A stretch of 64,000 bases of DNA. Source: Labrys miyagiensis (GTDB lineage Bacteria; Pseudomonadota; Alphaproteobacteria; Rhizobiales; Labraceae). A program made the translations under genes and the position numbers. The DNA is taken from the NCBI RefSeq assembly GCF_030160835.1, contig NZ_BSPC01000007.1:87722-151721 (forward strand), written 5' to 3'. The number at the start of each line of letters is the position of its first letter. Within the stretch, counting starts at the first letter, position 1. The notes beneath the pieces were generated by a model, which made no database searches, was not told the DNA's origin, and saw only the letters and a list, made by a program, of their open reading frames with translations. Below, piece after piece: positions 34,206 to 42,331 of this stretch.

Positions 34206-36212
34206 TTACCCCCTCCGCCGTCTCTCCCGACCCCCACGGCCCGTCTCTCCGTCCCCGCCGCGCTTGAAGGTAATGCCCAATTCGGCCTCCAGATGCGGAA
34301 AGGGGTCGGATTTGTGCGGTATCGCCATGGCGCCGACGAAATGCGCCTGGAAGGAGGGCTCGATCGCCGTCTCGATCTTCTCGATCTTGCGCACCACCTC
34401 CTCGATCTCCTTGCGGGCCGAGGAATTGAGCAGGGCGATGCGGGCACCCGTGCCGGCGGCGTTGCCGGCCGAGCCGACCTTGTCGAGCTCGCAATCCGGC
34501 ACCAGGCCGAGGATCATGGCGTGCTTGACGTCGATATGGCTGCCGAAGGCCCCGGCCAGCGTGATGCGATCGACCGTAGCCACACCGTAATGGTCCATCA
34601 GCAGGCGCACGCCGGCATAGAGCGCGGCCTTGCCGAGCTGGATGGCGCGCACGTCGTTCTGGGTGATGGAGATGCGCGGCTCGCCCTCGCGGATGAGATA
34701 GCGGAAGGTGCGCCCATCTTCTTCGACGCGCGGCGAGCGGGCGGCCAAGGCGCCATCCACCACGCCATCGGGCGTGATCAGGCCGGCGAGCAGCATCTCG
34801 GCGATGGCCTCGATGATACCGGAGCCGCAGATGCCGGTGACGCCGAGGCTGGCGGTTTCCTCGGCAAAGCCCGGCTCGTCCGACCAGAGGTCGCAACCGA
34901 TCACCTTGAAGCGCGGTTCCAGCGTCGCGGGATCGATGCGCACGCGCTCGATGGCGCCGGGCGCGGCGCGCTGGCCGGAGGAGATCTGGCCGCCCTCGAA
35001 GGCCGGGCCGGTGGGCGAGGAGCAGGCAAGCAGGCGCTCGCGATTGCCGAGCACGATCTCGGCATTGGTGCCGACATCGACGAGCAGCGAGACTTCGGGC
35101 TTCAGATAAGGCCCTTCGGAGAGCACCACGCCTGCCGTGTCGGCGCCGACATGGCCGGCGATGCAGGGCAGCACATAGACATAGGCGCCGCTCGAGAGCG
35201 GCAGGTTGAGGTGGGCCGCACGGGTCTGGTAGGCGCCATCGATGGTGAGCGCGAAGGGCGCGCCGCCGAGCTCGGTCGGGTCGAGACCGAGGAAGAGATG
35301 GTGCATGATCGGGTTGGCGACCACGGTCATCTCGAGGATGTCGTTCGAGATCAGCCCGACCTCTTTCGTCACCGCGGTGGCGATCTCGCCGATCGCCTCG
35401 CGCACGGCATTGGTGAGCTCGACATCGCCGCCCGGATTCATCATCACATAGGAGACGCGGCTCATCACGTCTTCGCCGAAGCGGATCTGCGGGTTCATGA
35501 TGCCGGAGGAGGCCAGCACCTCGCCGCTGGCAAGGTCGCACAGATGCGCGGCGATGGTGGTGGAGCCGATGTCGACGGCAAGGCCGACACCCTGCTCATG
35601 CAGGCCCGGCCAGACGCCGACGATCTCGCGCTTGTGGCGGATGGCCACGGTCACCGACCATTTGCCGTCGCGCAGGGCCTTCTGCAGGAGGCGTAGCGAT
35701 TCCAGCGGCGCGGTGACGTCTTTCAGCTGCCATTGCTCCTCCAGCGCCTCCTGCAGGCGGCGGAAGTCGCTGGAGGGATCGTGCATGTCGGGTTCGCGCA
35801 CCTCGACATAATGCAGCGCCACGACCGGCTCGATGGCGATGTCGCGGATCGCGGCGCTCTTGCGCACCACCTGGCGATGGACCTGGCTGTCGGGCGGCAC
35901 GTCGATGACGACGTCGTTGCAGACCCTGGCCTGGCAGCCGAGGCGCCTGCCCTCCTGCAGCGGCCCGCGCTTGGAGACGTAGCGCGCCTCCACCGCATTC
36001 CACTCGGTGACATTGTCAGGCGCCGAGACAATGCCCAGCTTGGGAAATTTGCCCTCGCCCACCTCGATCTGGCAGCGCCCGCAGATGCCGCGCCCACCGC
36101 AGACCGAATCAAGGTCGACGCCGAGCTTGCGCGCGGCTTCGAGTACGGAGGTGCCTTCCGGGAAACGGCCGCGTTTACCGGAGGGAGCGAAGAAGACGAG
36201 AGGGTTGGTCAT
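34206..36212 (-). CDS. RamA/RACo-like corrinoid-protein reductive activator (DUF4445, ASKHA)
   Basis: A 668-residue protein that should reduce inactive Co(II) corrinoid to Co(I) using ATP. Residues 1-100 are a plant-type 2Fe-2S ferredoxin domain (SVCGGRGICGRCQIEV; a further Cys in GCQARVC). A linker follows; then the ASKHA ATPase fold begins at LAVDIGSTTIAAHLCDLASG (residues ~224-243), with LLVDVGTNAEIVLGNR and ITLAGAFGSHIDVKHAMILG later. The basic tail (RGGDGETGRGGRERRRRG) is unusual. It is on the same strand as the methyltransferase gene upstream, 125 bases away, and both form part of a corrinoid methyl-transfer system. No corrinoid protein or substrate methyltransferase is encoded here. 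Confidence 0.9.
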   Translation of the reverse strand: MTNPLVFFAPSGKRGRFPEGTSVLEAARKLGVDLDSVCGGRGICGRCQIEVGEGKFPKLGIVSAPDNVTEWNAVEARYVSKRGPLQEGRRLGCQARVCNDVVIDVPPDSQVHRQVVRKSAAIRDIAIEPVVALHYVEVREPDMHDPSSDFRRLQEALEEQWQLKDVTAPLESLRLLQKALRDGKWSVTVAIRHKREIVGVWPGLHEQGVGLAVDIGSTTIAAHLCDLASGEVLASSGIMNPQIRFGEDVMSRVSYVMMNPGGDVELTNAVREAIGEIATAVTKEVGLISNDILEMTVVANPIMHHLFLGLDPTELGGAPFALTIDGAYQTRAAHLNLPLSSGAYVYVLPCIAGHVGADTAGVVLSEGPYLKPEVSLLVDVGTNAEIVLGNRERLLACSSPTGPAFEGGQISSGQRAAPGAIERVRIDPATLEPRFKVIGCDLWSDEPGFAEETASLGVTGICGSGIIEAIAEMLLAGLITPDGVVDGALAARSPRVEEDGRTFRYLIREGEPRISITQNDVRAIQLGKAALYAGVRLLMDHYGVATVDRITLAGAFGSHIDVKHAMILGLVPDCELDKVGSAGNAAGTGARIALLNSSARKEIEEVVRKIEKIETAIEPSFQAHFVGAMAIPHKSDPFPHLEAELGITFKRGGDGETGRGGRERRRRG

Positions 36213-36224
36213 CGGCAGGTATTC

Positions 36225-36333
36225 CCGGGTGCGCGGACATCTTGTCCGCACTTCCCCATCCTATAAGCGAGTCGTTTCCAAGATGCGGACATCGCGACAT
36301 GCTTGCATGTCGCTGTGATGTCCGCGCACCCGG
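36225..36333. repeat. Nested-palindrome intergenic repeat, copy 2
   Basis: CCGGGTGCGCGGACATC (36225-36241) and its exact complement at 36317-36333 flank a core with TAAGCGAGTCGTTTCC and a smaller palindrome CGACATGC..GCATGTCG. It fills the gap between the two corrinoid genes. Confidence 0.88.
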
Positions 36334-36337
36334 CAAC

Positions 36338-37246
36338 TTACCCGCGCGCGCGGCGGCGTTCGCGGCGGCCGGCACCGGCAGCGCCTTCGGCGGCCTCCGG
36401 CTGCGGCTCGCGGAACTTCTTGATCCAGCTCATGCAGTTCGGGTCGTGGCCCATTACCACGTCGGCACCCAGGATCGCCTGGATGTCTTCGAGGTGCAGC
36501 GGGTTCATGATCGCCGAAGTCATGCCGGCGCCGATCATCATCGGCAGGAAGGAGGCGTTGAGGCCGCGGCGGTTCGGCAGGCCGAAGGAGAAGTTGGAGG
36601 CGCCGCAGGTGGTGTTGACCTTGAGCTCGCCCTGCAGACGACGCAGCAGATGCATCAGCTTCAGGCCGGCATCGTTGATGGCGCCGACCGGCATGACCAG
36701 CGGATCGACCACGATGTCCTCGCGCGGAATGCCGTAATCGGCGGCGCGCTCGACGATCTTCTTGGCGACCTCGTAGCGGACATCGGGATCTTCGGAAATG
36801 CCGGTCTCGTCATTGGAGATGGCAACGACGGCCGCGCCATACTTCTTCACCAGCGGCAGCACGCGCTCCAGGCGCTCTTCCTCGCCGGTGACGGAGTTGA
36901 CCAGGGGCTTGCCCTTGTAAACGGCAAGGCCCGCCTCGAGCGCCTCGACGATGGATGAGTCGATCGACAGCGGTACGTCGACGGTGTCCTGCACCAGCTT
37001 GATGCATTCGGCCAGGATTTTCGGCTCATCGGCGAGCGGAATGCCGGCATTGACGTCAAGCATCTGGGCACCGGCCTCGACCTGGGCCAGCGCGTCGGAA
37101 ACCACGCGCGAATAATCGCCGGCGGCCATCTCGGCGGCAAGGAGCTTGCGGCCGGTGGGGTTGATGCGCTCGCCGATCATCACGAAGCGCTTGTCAAAGC
37201 CCAACACCACCTTTTTCTTGTCCGAAGTGATAACCGTTTCGGTCAT
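36338..37246 (-). CDS. Methyltetrahydrofolate:corrinoid methyltransferase
   Basis: A 302-residue TIM-barrel protein of the pterin-binding (DHPS-like) family. GERINPTGRK (residues ~25-34) and MLDVNAGIP (~62-70) mark the pterin site; also IDSSIVEALEAGL, NSVTGEEERLERVLPLVKKY and GASNFSFGLPNRRGLNASFL. These are features of AcsE/MtgA-type enzymes, which move a methyl group between a corrinoid protein and tetrahydrofolate, rather than of folate-synthesis DHPS. The C-terminal ~25 residues are an Ala/Glu/Arg-rich tail (EGAAGAGRRERRRARG), similar in style to the tail of the neighbouring RamA-like protein. It would feed methyl groups from a demethylated substrate into C1 metabolism. Confidence 0.9.
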   Translation of the reverse strand: MTETVITSDKKKVVLGFDKRFVMIGERINPTGRKLLAAEMAAGDYSRVVSDALAQVEAGAQMLDVNAGIPLADEPKILAECIKLVQDTVDVPLSIDSSIVEALEAGLAVYKGKPLVNSVTGEEERLERVLPLVKKYGAAVVAISNDETGISEDPDVRYEVAKKIVERAADYGIPREDIVVDPLVMPVGAINDAGLKLMHLLRRLQGELKVNTTCGASNFSFGLPNRRGLNASFLPMMIGAGMTSAIMNPLHLEDIQAILGADVVMGHDPNCMSWIKKFREPQPEAAEGAAGAGRRERRRARG

Positions 37247-37339
37247 GGTCTGTCCGTTCCGCCCAGAGGAATTGTGATCGTCTAATTAGGGTCGCTGAAA
37301 CGATAGCCGCTAGCCTGCAAGCGACAGGATTTGGCGCTG

Positions 37340-37424
37340 CTGGGAGCGCGGACATCCTGTCCGCTCTTGCCCTCGTCGTAGAGCGTGACGTTTCCAAGAG
37401 CGGACAGCATGTCCGCGCTCCCAG
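37340..37424. repeat. Nested-palindrome intergenic repeat, copy 3
   Basis: Left arm 37340-37369 and right arm 37395-37424 are 30-bp inverted repeats with one mismatch, each with an inner GCGGACA..TGTCCGC palindrome. The core is TAGAGCGTGACGTTTCC. Confidence 0.88.
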
Positions 37425-37435
37425 GGACTCCCAGG

Positions 37436-38362
37436 CTACTCCCCGTGCTTGCGCCCGAAATCCGGTTCCGCCGTCTCCTGGCCGAGATCGATGATCGAGC
37501 GGCGCACCGCCCGCGTGCGGGTGAACAGCTCGAACAGCTTGTCGCCCTCCCCCCAGCGGATCGCCCGCTGCAGATAGGCGAGGTCCTCCGAGAAGCGCCC
37601 CAGCACCTCCAGCACGGCCTTCCGGTTGTTGAGGAAGACGTCGCGCCACATGGTGGGATCGGAGGCGGCGATGCGCGTGAAGTCGCGAAAGCCGCCCGCG
37701 GAGAACTTGATCACCTCCGATTCCGTCACCGTCTCGAGGTCATCCGCCGTGCCGACGATGTTGTAGGCGATGAGATGCGGCACATGGCTGGTGACGGCGA
37801 GCACCAGATCATGGTGCTCGGGCGTCATGCATTCGACCTTGGAGCCGAGCTTCTCCCAGAACTCGCGGTAGAGCGTGAGCTTGGCCGGGTCGATATCCTC
37901 GGCCGGGGTGAAGATGCACCAGCGATTGCCGAACAGGGCGGCAAAGCCGGCATCGGGGCCGGAATGCTCGGTGCCGGCCACCGGATGGGCGGGGATGAAA
38001 TGCACGCCCTGCGGCAGGAAGGGCGTCATCTGCGCCACCACCGCACCCTTCACCGAACCGGTGTCGGAGATCACGGCACCCGCTTTCAGATGCGCCCCGA
38101 TCACCTCGGCGACGGACCCGAAGGCGCCCGAGGGCACGCAGAGGATGACGCAATCAGCGCCTTCCACGGCGGCGGCAAGATCCCGCGTGACCATATCGGC
38201 GATGTCGAGTTCCTCGACGCGCTTCACCACCTTCTCGCTGAGATCGGCCGCCACCAGCGTACGCGCCAGCCCCCGCTCGCGGGCAGCGCGCAGGATGGAA
38301 GAGCCGATCAGGCCGATGCCGATCACGCAGAGACGGTCGAAGAGGATGGAGGCGTCAGACAT
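37436..38362 (-). CDS. tyrC: Prephenate/arogenate (cyclohexadienyl) dehydrogenase
   Basis: A 308-residue NAD(P)-dependent enzyme of tyrosine synthesis. The Rossmann motif is in LCVIGIGLIGSSILRAARER (residues ~11-30); then VILCVPSGAF, ISDTGSVKGAVVAQM, HFIPAHPVAGTEHSGPDAGF and LVLAVTSHVPHLIAYN, all TyrA/TyrC signatures. No chorismate mutase or ACT domain is fused. The ATG at 38362 is used; upstream in-frame sequence belongs to the repeat. It belongs functionally with the HisC-like aminotransferase and chorismate mutase genes upstream on the same strand. Confidence 0.93.
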   Translation of the reverse strand: MSDASILFDRLCVIGIGLIGSSILRAARERGLARTLVAADLSEKVVKRVEELDIADMVTRDLAAAVEGADCVILCVPSGAFGSVAEVIGAHLKAGAVISDTGSVKGAVVAQMTPFLPQGVHFIPAHPVAGTEHSGPDAGFAALFGNRWCIFTPAEDIDPAKLTLYREFWEKLGSKVECMTPEHHDLVLAVTSHVPHLIAYNIVGTADDLETVTESEVIKFSAGGFRDFTRIAASDPTMWRDVFLNNRKAVLEVLGRFSEDLAYLQRAIRWGEGDKLFELFTRTRAVRRSIIDLGQETAEPDFGRKHGE

Positions 38363-38415
38363 GGGAACCCTTGGGTATCCAGCCTTCTGTGCACGATGGG
38401 GCGGGGGAAGGCAAC

Positions 38416-38573
38416 CTGGGAGCGCGGACGTCCTACGACACTCAAGTGAGTGTCGGACGATCCGCTCTTGGAACCTCGACCTCCGAAAAGAAAACGACAC
38501 GGCTGTTCCCAACCGCGTCGTTCAATCCGCATCGCATATGTTTCAAGAGCGGACAGGATGTCCGCGCTCCCAG
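38416..38573. repeat. Nested-palindrome intergenic repeat, copy 4 (expanded)
   Basis: Arms CTGGGAGCGCGGACGTCC (38416-38433) and a matching right arm ending at 38573 enclose a larger core than other copies, with further inner palindromes (ACGACACTC..GAGTGTCG; AAACGACACGG..CCGCGTCGTT). The right arm ends 2 bases from the GST stop codon. Confidence 0.85.
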
Positions 38574-38574
38574 C

Positions 38575-39279
38575 CTATCCCCGCTTCGGGATCTCCAGCC
38601 CGCGCTGTACCGCCGGCCGCCGGAGGCAGCGTTCCAGCCAGCCGGGCACGCGCCTGAAGCTGGCATAGTCCACCAATTCGCCCGCGCCATAGAAGCCGAT
38701 GAGATTGCGCACCCAGCCGAGCATGGAGATGTCGGCGATGGTGTAGTCGGCGCCCATGATATAGTCGCGGCCTTCGAGGCGCGTCTCGATCACGCCGAGC
38801 AGGCGCTTGGATTCGGCGCGGTAGCGCTCCAGCGGGCGCTTGTCCTCGATGTCCTTGCCGGCGAATTTGTGGAAGAAGCCGAGCTGGCCGAACATCGGGC
38901 CGATGAACGCCATCTGGAAGAACACCCACTCGATGGTCTCGTAGCGCCCCGCCGCGTCGGCGGGGATGAGCTTGCCGGTCTTCTCGGCGAGATAGAGCAG
39001 GATGGCGCCGGATTCGAACAGGCCGAAGGGCTTGCCGTCGGGACCATGCGGATCGATGATCGCCGGGATCTTGCCATTCGGGTTGAGCGCCAGATATTCC
39101 GGTGTCCAGCTCTCGTTCTTGCCGATATCGATGAGATGCGGCTCGTAAGGCAGGCCTGTCTCCTCCAGCATGATCGAGACCTTCACGCCATTTGGCGTCG
39201 GCAGGGAATAGAGCTGGATGATGTCGGGATTCTTGGCCGGCCAGCGGCTGGCAACGGGGAAAGCGGACAGATCGGACAT
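38575..39279 (-). CDS. Nu-class glutathione S-transferase-like disulfide reductase (YfcG/YghU type)
   Basis: A 234-residue two-domain protein. The thioredoxin-fold half has IQLYSLPTPNGVKVSIMLEE (TPNG motif of Nu-class enzymes such as E. coli YfcG, which act as glutathione-dependent disulfide reductases), LALNPNGKIPAIIDP and the ESGAILLYLAEKTG glutathione site. The helical half has FGQLGFFHKFAGKDIEDKRP and YTIADISMLGWV (N-capping Asp). It lies between tyrC and the HisC-like gene in an otherwise aromatic-amino-acid gene run. Confidence 0.9.
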   Translation of the reverse strand: MSDLSAFPVASRWPAKNPDIIQLYSLPTPNGVKVSIMLEETGLPYEPHLIDIGKNESWTPEYLALNPNGKIPAIIDPHGPDGKPFGLFESGAILLYLAEKTGKLIPADAAGRYETIEWVFFQMAFIGPMFGQLGFFHKFAGKDIEDKRPLERYRAESKRLLGVIETRLEGRDYIMGADYTIADISMLGWVRNLIGFYGAGELVDYASFRRVPGWLERCLRRPAVQRGLEIPKRG

Positions 39280-39358
39280 GCTTATTTCCTCGAAAAATCA
39301 ACGGTGCCGTCGTTGCGAGCGGAGCCAAGCAATGACGGATAAGGGGGTGATACACAGA

Positions 39359-40450
39359 CTAACGGGTCAAGAATTCCTTCAGCGTTTCCACCACCAGCCG
39401 GTTCGCCTCTTCCGGGCCGACGGTGAGGCGCAGGGCGTTGGGCAGGCCATAGGCGTCGATGCGGCGCAGCACCAGGCCGCGCTGAGTGAGAAAGGCGTCG
39501 GCATCCTTGGCGCTCCGTCCGGGCTCCGGCGGGAAGCTCACCATCACGAAATTGCCGACGGAGGGCGTCACCGTCAGCCCGAGGGCTGTGAGTTCCTGCA
39601 TCAGCCACGCCAGCCATCTGTCGTTATGGGCGATGGCGGCGGCGACATGCGCCTCGTCCCCGATCGCCGCGATGCCGGCGGCCATGGCGGGGCCGGAGAC
39701 GTTGAAAGGGCCGCGGATGCGGTTCAGCGCCTCGATCACCGCGGGCGGGCCGACCATCCAGCCGAGGCGCAGATTGGCCAGGCCATGGATCTTCGAGAAG
39801 GTGCGGCACATCACGACATTGGCCGATGTCGCCACCAATTCGAGGCCGGATTCGTAGTCGTTGGCGCGCACATATTCGGCATAGGCGGCATCGAGCACGA
39901 GCAGGATGTCGGGCCGCAGCCCCGCATGCAGGCGCTTGACCTCGTCGAAGGGCAGATAGGTGCCGGTGGGGTTGTTAGGATTGGCAAGGAAGACGAGCTT
40001 GGTCTTGTCCGTCACCTTGGCAAGCAGGGCATCGACATCGGCCGTGTGATTGGTCTCGGGCGCGGCGACGGGCGTGGCGCCGGCGGCGAGCGTGGCGATC
40101 TTGTAGACCAGGAAGCCGTGCTCGCTATAGAGGGCCTCGTCGCCGGGACCGAGATAGGCATAGGCGAGGAGGGAGAGCAATTCGTCCGAACCGGCGCCAC
40201 AGAGCAGGCGCGCCGGATCGAGCCCGTAGCGGCCGGCGATGGCGGCGCGCAAAGCGCTGGAAGAGCCTTCCGGATAGAGCTCCAGCTTTTCGCCGGCGGC
40301 GACATAAGCCGCCTTGGCCTTGGGGCTGGCGCCGAGCGGCGTCTCGTTGGAGGAGAGCTTCCAGACCTTGACGCCCTCGGGCGCACTCGACTTGCCCGGC
40401 ACATAGGCATCGATGGTAAGCACGCCGGGGCGGGGGACAGGACCGTTCAT
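39359..40450 (-). CDS. hisC: Histidinol-phosphate/aromatic aminotransferase (HisC family)
   Basis: A 363-residue fold-type I PLP enzyme. Visible: [18 protein letters not shown] (residues ~33-50), [48 protein letters not shown] (Asp/Tyr of the cofactor site) and [17 protein letters not shown] with the Schiff-base Lys. Placed between chorismate mutase and tyrC, it probably transaminates prephenate or phenylpyruvate/hydroxyphenylpyruvate, and possibly imidazoleacetol phosphate. The ATG at 40450 is used; a TTG at 40465 also exists. Confidence 0.9.
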   Translation of the reverse strand: MNGPVPRPGVLTIDAYVPGKSSAPEGVKVWKLSSNETPLGASPKAKAAYVAAGEKLELYPEGSSSALRAAIAGRYGLDPARLLCGAGSDELLSLLAYAYLGPGDEALYSEHGFLVYKIATLAAGATPVAAPETNHTADVDALLAKVTDKTKLVFLANPNNPTGTYLPFDEVKRLHAGLRPDILLVLDAAYAEYVRANDYESGLELVATSANVVMCRTFSKIHGLANLRLGWMVGPPAVIEALNRIRGPFNVSGPAMAAGIAAIGDEAHVAAAIAHNDRWLAWLMQELTALGLTVTPSVGNFVMVSFPPEPGRSAKDADAFLTQRGLVLRRIDAYGLPNALRLTVGPEEANRLVVETLKEFLTR

Positions 40451-40489
40451 GGGGATGTTCCGCAAGTGGAGATGGATGGGCGCGGGAAG

Positions 40490-40662
40490 CCTCCCCCACG
40501 AAGCTGGGGGAGGTGGGCCGGCGAAGCCGGCTCGGAGGGGGTGTGGTCAAGATGAGGTGCTTGAAGCGGAAACCCAGGACCGCGCTTCCCGCGCTCTATC
40601 CTGATCACACCCCCTCCGTCATTGCGTCGCAATGACACCTCCCCCAGCTTCGTGGGGGAGGC
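40490..40662. repeat. Paired inverted REP-like elements
   Basis: The unit CTCCCCCACGAAGCTGGGGG ... GCCGGCGAAGCCGGC ... GGAGGGGGTGTGGTCA (40490-40547) faces a partly inverted partner (40604-40662: ATCACACCCCCTCCG ... CATTGCGTCGCAATG ... CCCCCAGCTTCGTGGGGGAG). The spacer differs. The same pair type recurs at 45861-46031. Confidence 0.85.
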
Positions 40663-40712
40663 CGCGCACACAACTTGTGTGCGCTCGCGTCGCGCCCTTC
40701 GCCGCACGATGA

Positions 40713-41510
40713 TCACCCCCCCGCCTTCGGCAACACGAAGGCCAGCGCATGCGAGCCGATGGGCTCGAGGCTGGTGCCGGCCGGCAGGGCTTCGGCGAGC
40801 GCCACCGCGGTCTGCCCGGGATGGAGTGCCACCAGCAGCGCCGCGCCGGCATGGGCGGGAACGCTCCAGCCTTGCGGCAGCTTGGCCGGCGCCACAGGCA
40901 GCACGGCGGAAACGAGACGCACGTCGCTCGACGAAGGGGGCTCGTCGATCGGCTTCGACAGCACATAAGTCGGCAGGGCGGCGGGATGGTCGGCACGCTC
41001 GACGAAGGGCAGGCGCGCGATGATCTTCGGCGCCGTCTCGCCCTCCAGCGCCCGCCACCAGGCGCCGGGAGCGGCCACCGGCACCAGGCCGAGATCGCCG
41101 CGCGAATGGCTGAGCGCGTGGATCACGTCGCCGGCATCGTCATGCGTCTCATAGGGCACCACGAAACCGAAATGGAAGCGCGCCACGTCGCGCATCGCCG
41201 CATTGCCGAGCGAAATGTCGCCATGCACCGTGTAGGGCGCCTGCACATGGGTGAAGGTGGCGATGATCACCCGCCAGATCGATTCCACGATATCGACAGG
41301 CAGGATGCCGTGATGGCGGCCGACGATCTCGCGCATCATCGAGGCCTCGCGCCCGGGCCGGAAAGCGGAACCCGACGCTTGCGAACGCTTGATGGCGATG
41401 AGCTTGTCGATGATATCGCCCCGCTCCATCAGGAGCTTGTGCATGCCCGCGTCGATGCGATCGATTTCTTGGCGGAGATCGGCAAGGCTGGGCGCAGGCG
41501 TCTGTGTCAT
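40713..41510 (-). CDS. Chorismate mutase (AroQ type) with C-terminal extension
   Basis: A 265-residue protein. Residues 8-95 are an AroQ-type helical chorismate mutase (LADLRQEIDRIDAGMHKLLM with the active-site Arg, IIDKLIAIKRSQ, and FRPGREASMMREIVGRHHGI). Residues ~115-265 form an a/b region (YTVHGDISLGNAAMRDVARF, GDLGLVPVAAPGAWWRAL) that looks like a degenerate prephenate-dehydratase/periplasmic-binding type fold rather than an ACT domain. It makes prephenate for the TyrC and aminotransferase steps encoded downstream. The extension may regulate; its role is not known. Confidence 0.88.
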   Translation of the reverse strand: MTQTPAPSLADLRQEIDRIDAGMHKLLMERGDIIDKLIAIKRSQASGSAFRPGREASMMREIVGRHHGILPVDIVESIWRVIIATFTHVQAPYTVHGDISLGNAAMRDVARFHFGFVVPYETHDDAGDVIHALSHSRGDLGLVPVAAPGAWWRALEGETAPKIIARLPFVERADHPAALPTYVLSKPIDEPPSSSDVRLVSAVLPVAPAKLPQGWSVPAHAGAALLVALHPGQTAVALAEALPAGTSLEPIGSHALAFVLPKAGG

Positions 41511-41856
41511 GGCTGCAATCGGGAGATCGGATGCGGGGAGCCTGTCATAGGCGGCAAGGCAGGGGATGGCAACCTTCGCGCATAGGTAGCGGATTGCCCA
41601 ATCTTAAAGTAACGGTTTGCAACGCTCGGGAGCGACACGCCATTCGTGTAGTATTCTCAAAAAACAATCTACCGGAGCGCCTACCATCTCACGCGTTAGT
41701 TGCATAAATTAATCAGTATTTTGCCATAAGACTCACGAGTATTCGTTACTTCACGACTTATCACGAACGCTTTACCAGGTCTAATTTTCATAATTTCGGC
41801 AAAATCAGAGCGCCATCGTGGCATCGGAGGGGCTAGTTATATTAGAGGAACTGCTC

Positions 41857-42132
41857 ATGAGAATTTTGATCACGACAGCCATTGCCGCCGCTGGTTTGGT
41901 TATTGCCGCTTCCAGCGCCTATGCCGATGGCATCACCGATTTCTGGTCGCTCCAGAAGGGCTATGGCTACGACTCCGCCACCACCCCTGCCGCGCCCGCC
42001 GGCTGGCCGCTCTATCAGAAGTGGCTCGGCCCGGAGCCGACGCCCGCTACGGCCGCCCAGCCCACCACCATTCACCACGCCACCCTGCGCCACACCCGCC
42101 ACGGCAAGGTGATCGAGCCGACCCACGGCTGA
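41857..42132 (+). CDS. Small exported protein
   Basis: A 91-residue protein from the ATG at 41857 (AGAGGAA upstream). Residues 1-23 are a signal peptide ending AYA-DG. The mature part starts GITDFWSLQKGYGYDSATTP and ends with a His/Thr/Arg-rich segment (HHATLRHTRHGKVIEPTHG). Not recognised. The 345 bases upstream (41511-41856) are AT-rich and contain no other gene; they likely hold its promoter. Confidence 0.7.
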   Translation: MRILITTAIAAAGLVIAASSAYADGITDFWSLQKGYGYDSATTPAAPAGWPLYQKWLGPEPTPATAAQPTTIHHATLRHTRHGKVIEPTHG

Positions 42133-42155
42133 TATCGAGCCTCATGGAGCTTGGG

Positions 42156-42183
42156 GGGGCGGAGACTTGTGCCGCCCCTTTTT
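42156..42183 (+). terminator. Intrinsic terminator after the small exported gene
   Basis: GGGGCGG/CCGCCCC stem with a 9-base loop followed by TTTTT, 24 bases past the stop at 42132. Confidence 0.85.
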
Positions 42184-42197
42184 GTTGAGCAAAATGA

Positions 42198-42220
42198 AGC
42201 GCCCTGCGGGGCGCTTTTTT
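42198..42220 (+). terminator. Second intrinsic terminator in tandem
   Basis: AGCGCCC/GGGGCGCT-type stem (one extra G in the loop) followed by TTTTTT, 15 bases after the first. The pair should give tight termination. Confidence 0.85.
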
Positions 42221-42331
42221 GTGGGGAGCGGGGCCACATTTGCTATGGAAGGCATGACACGGAAATCTTGTCCATGGGGCAGCCGTCGAACACCGGCAAG
42301 AGGAGGCGCGGGCAATCCAGAGCGCATTCCC

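Noticed and set aside
40490-40662. CRISPR array
   Set aside because: Repeats are in inverted pairs with one spacer and different sub-hairpins, not evenly spaced direct repeats; no cas genes are present.
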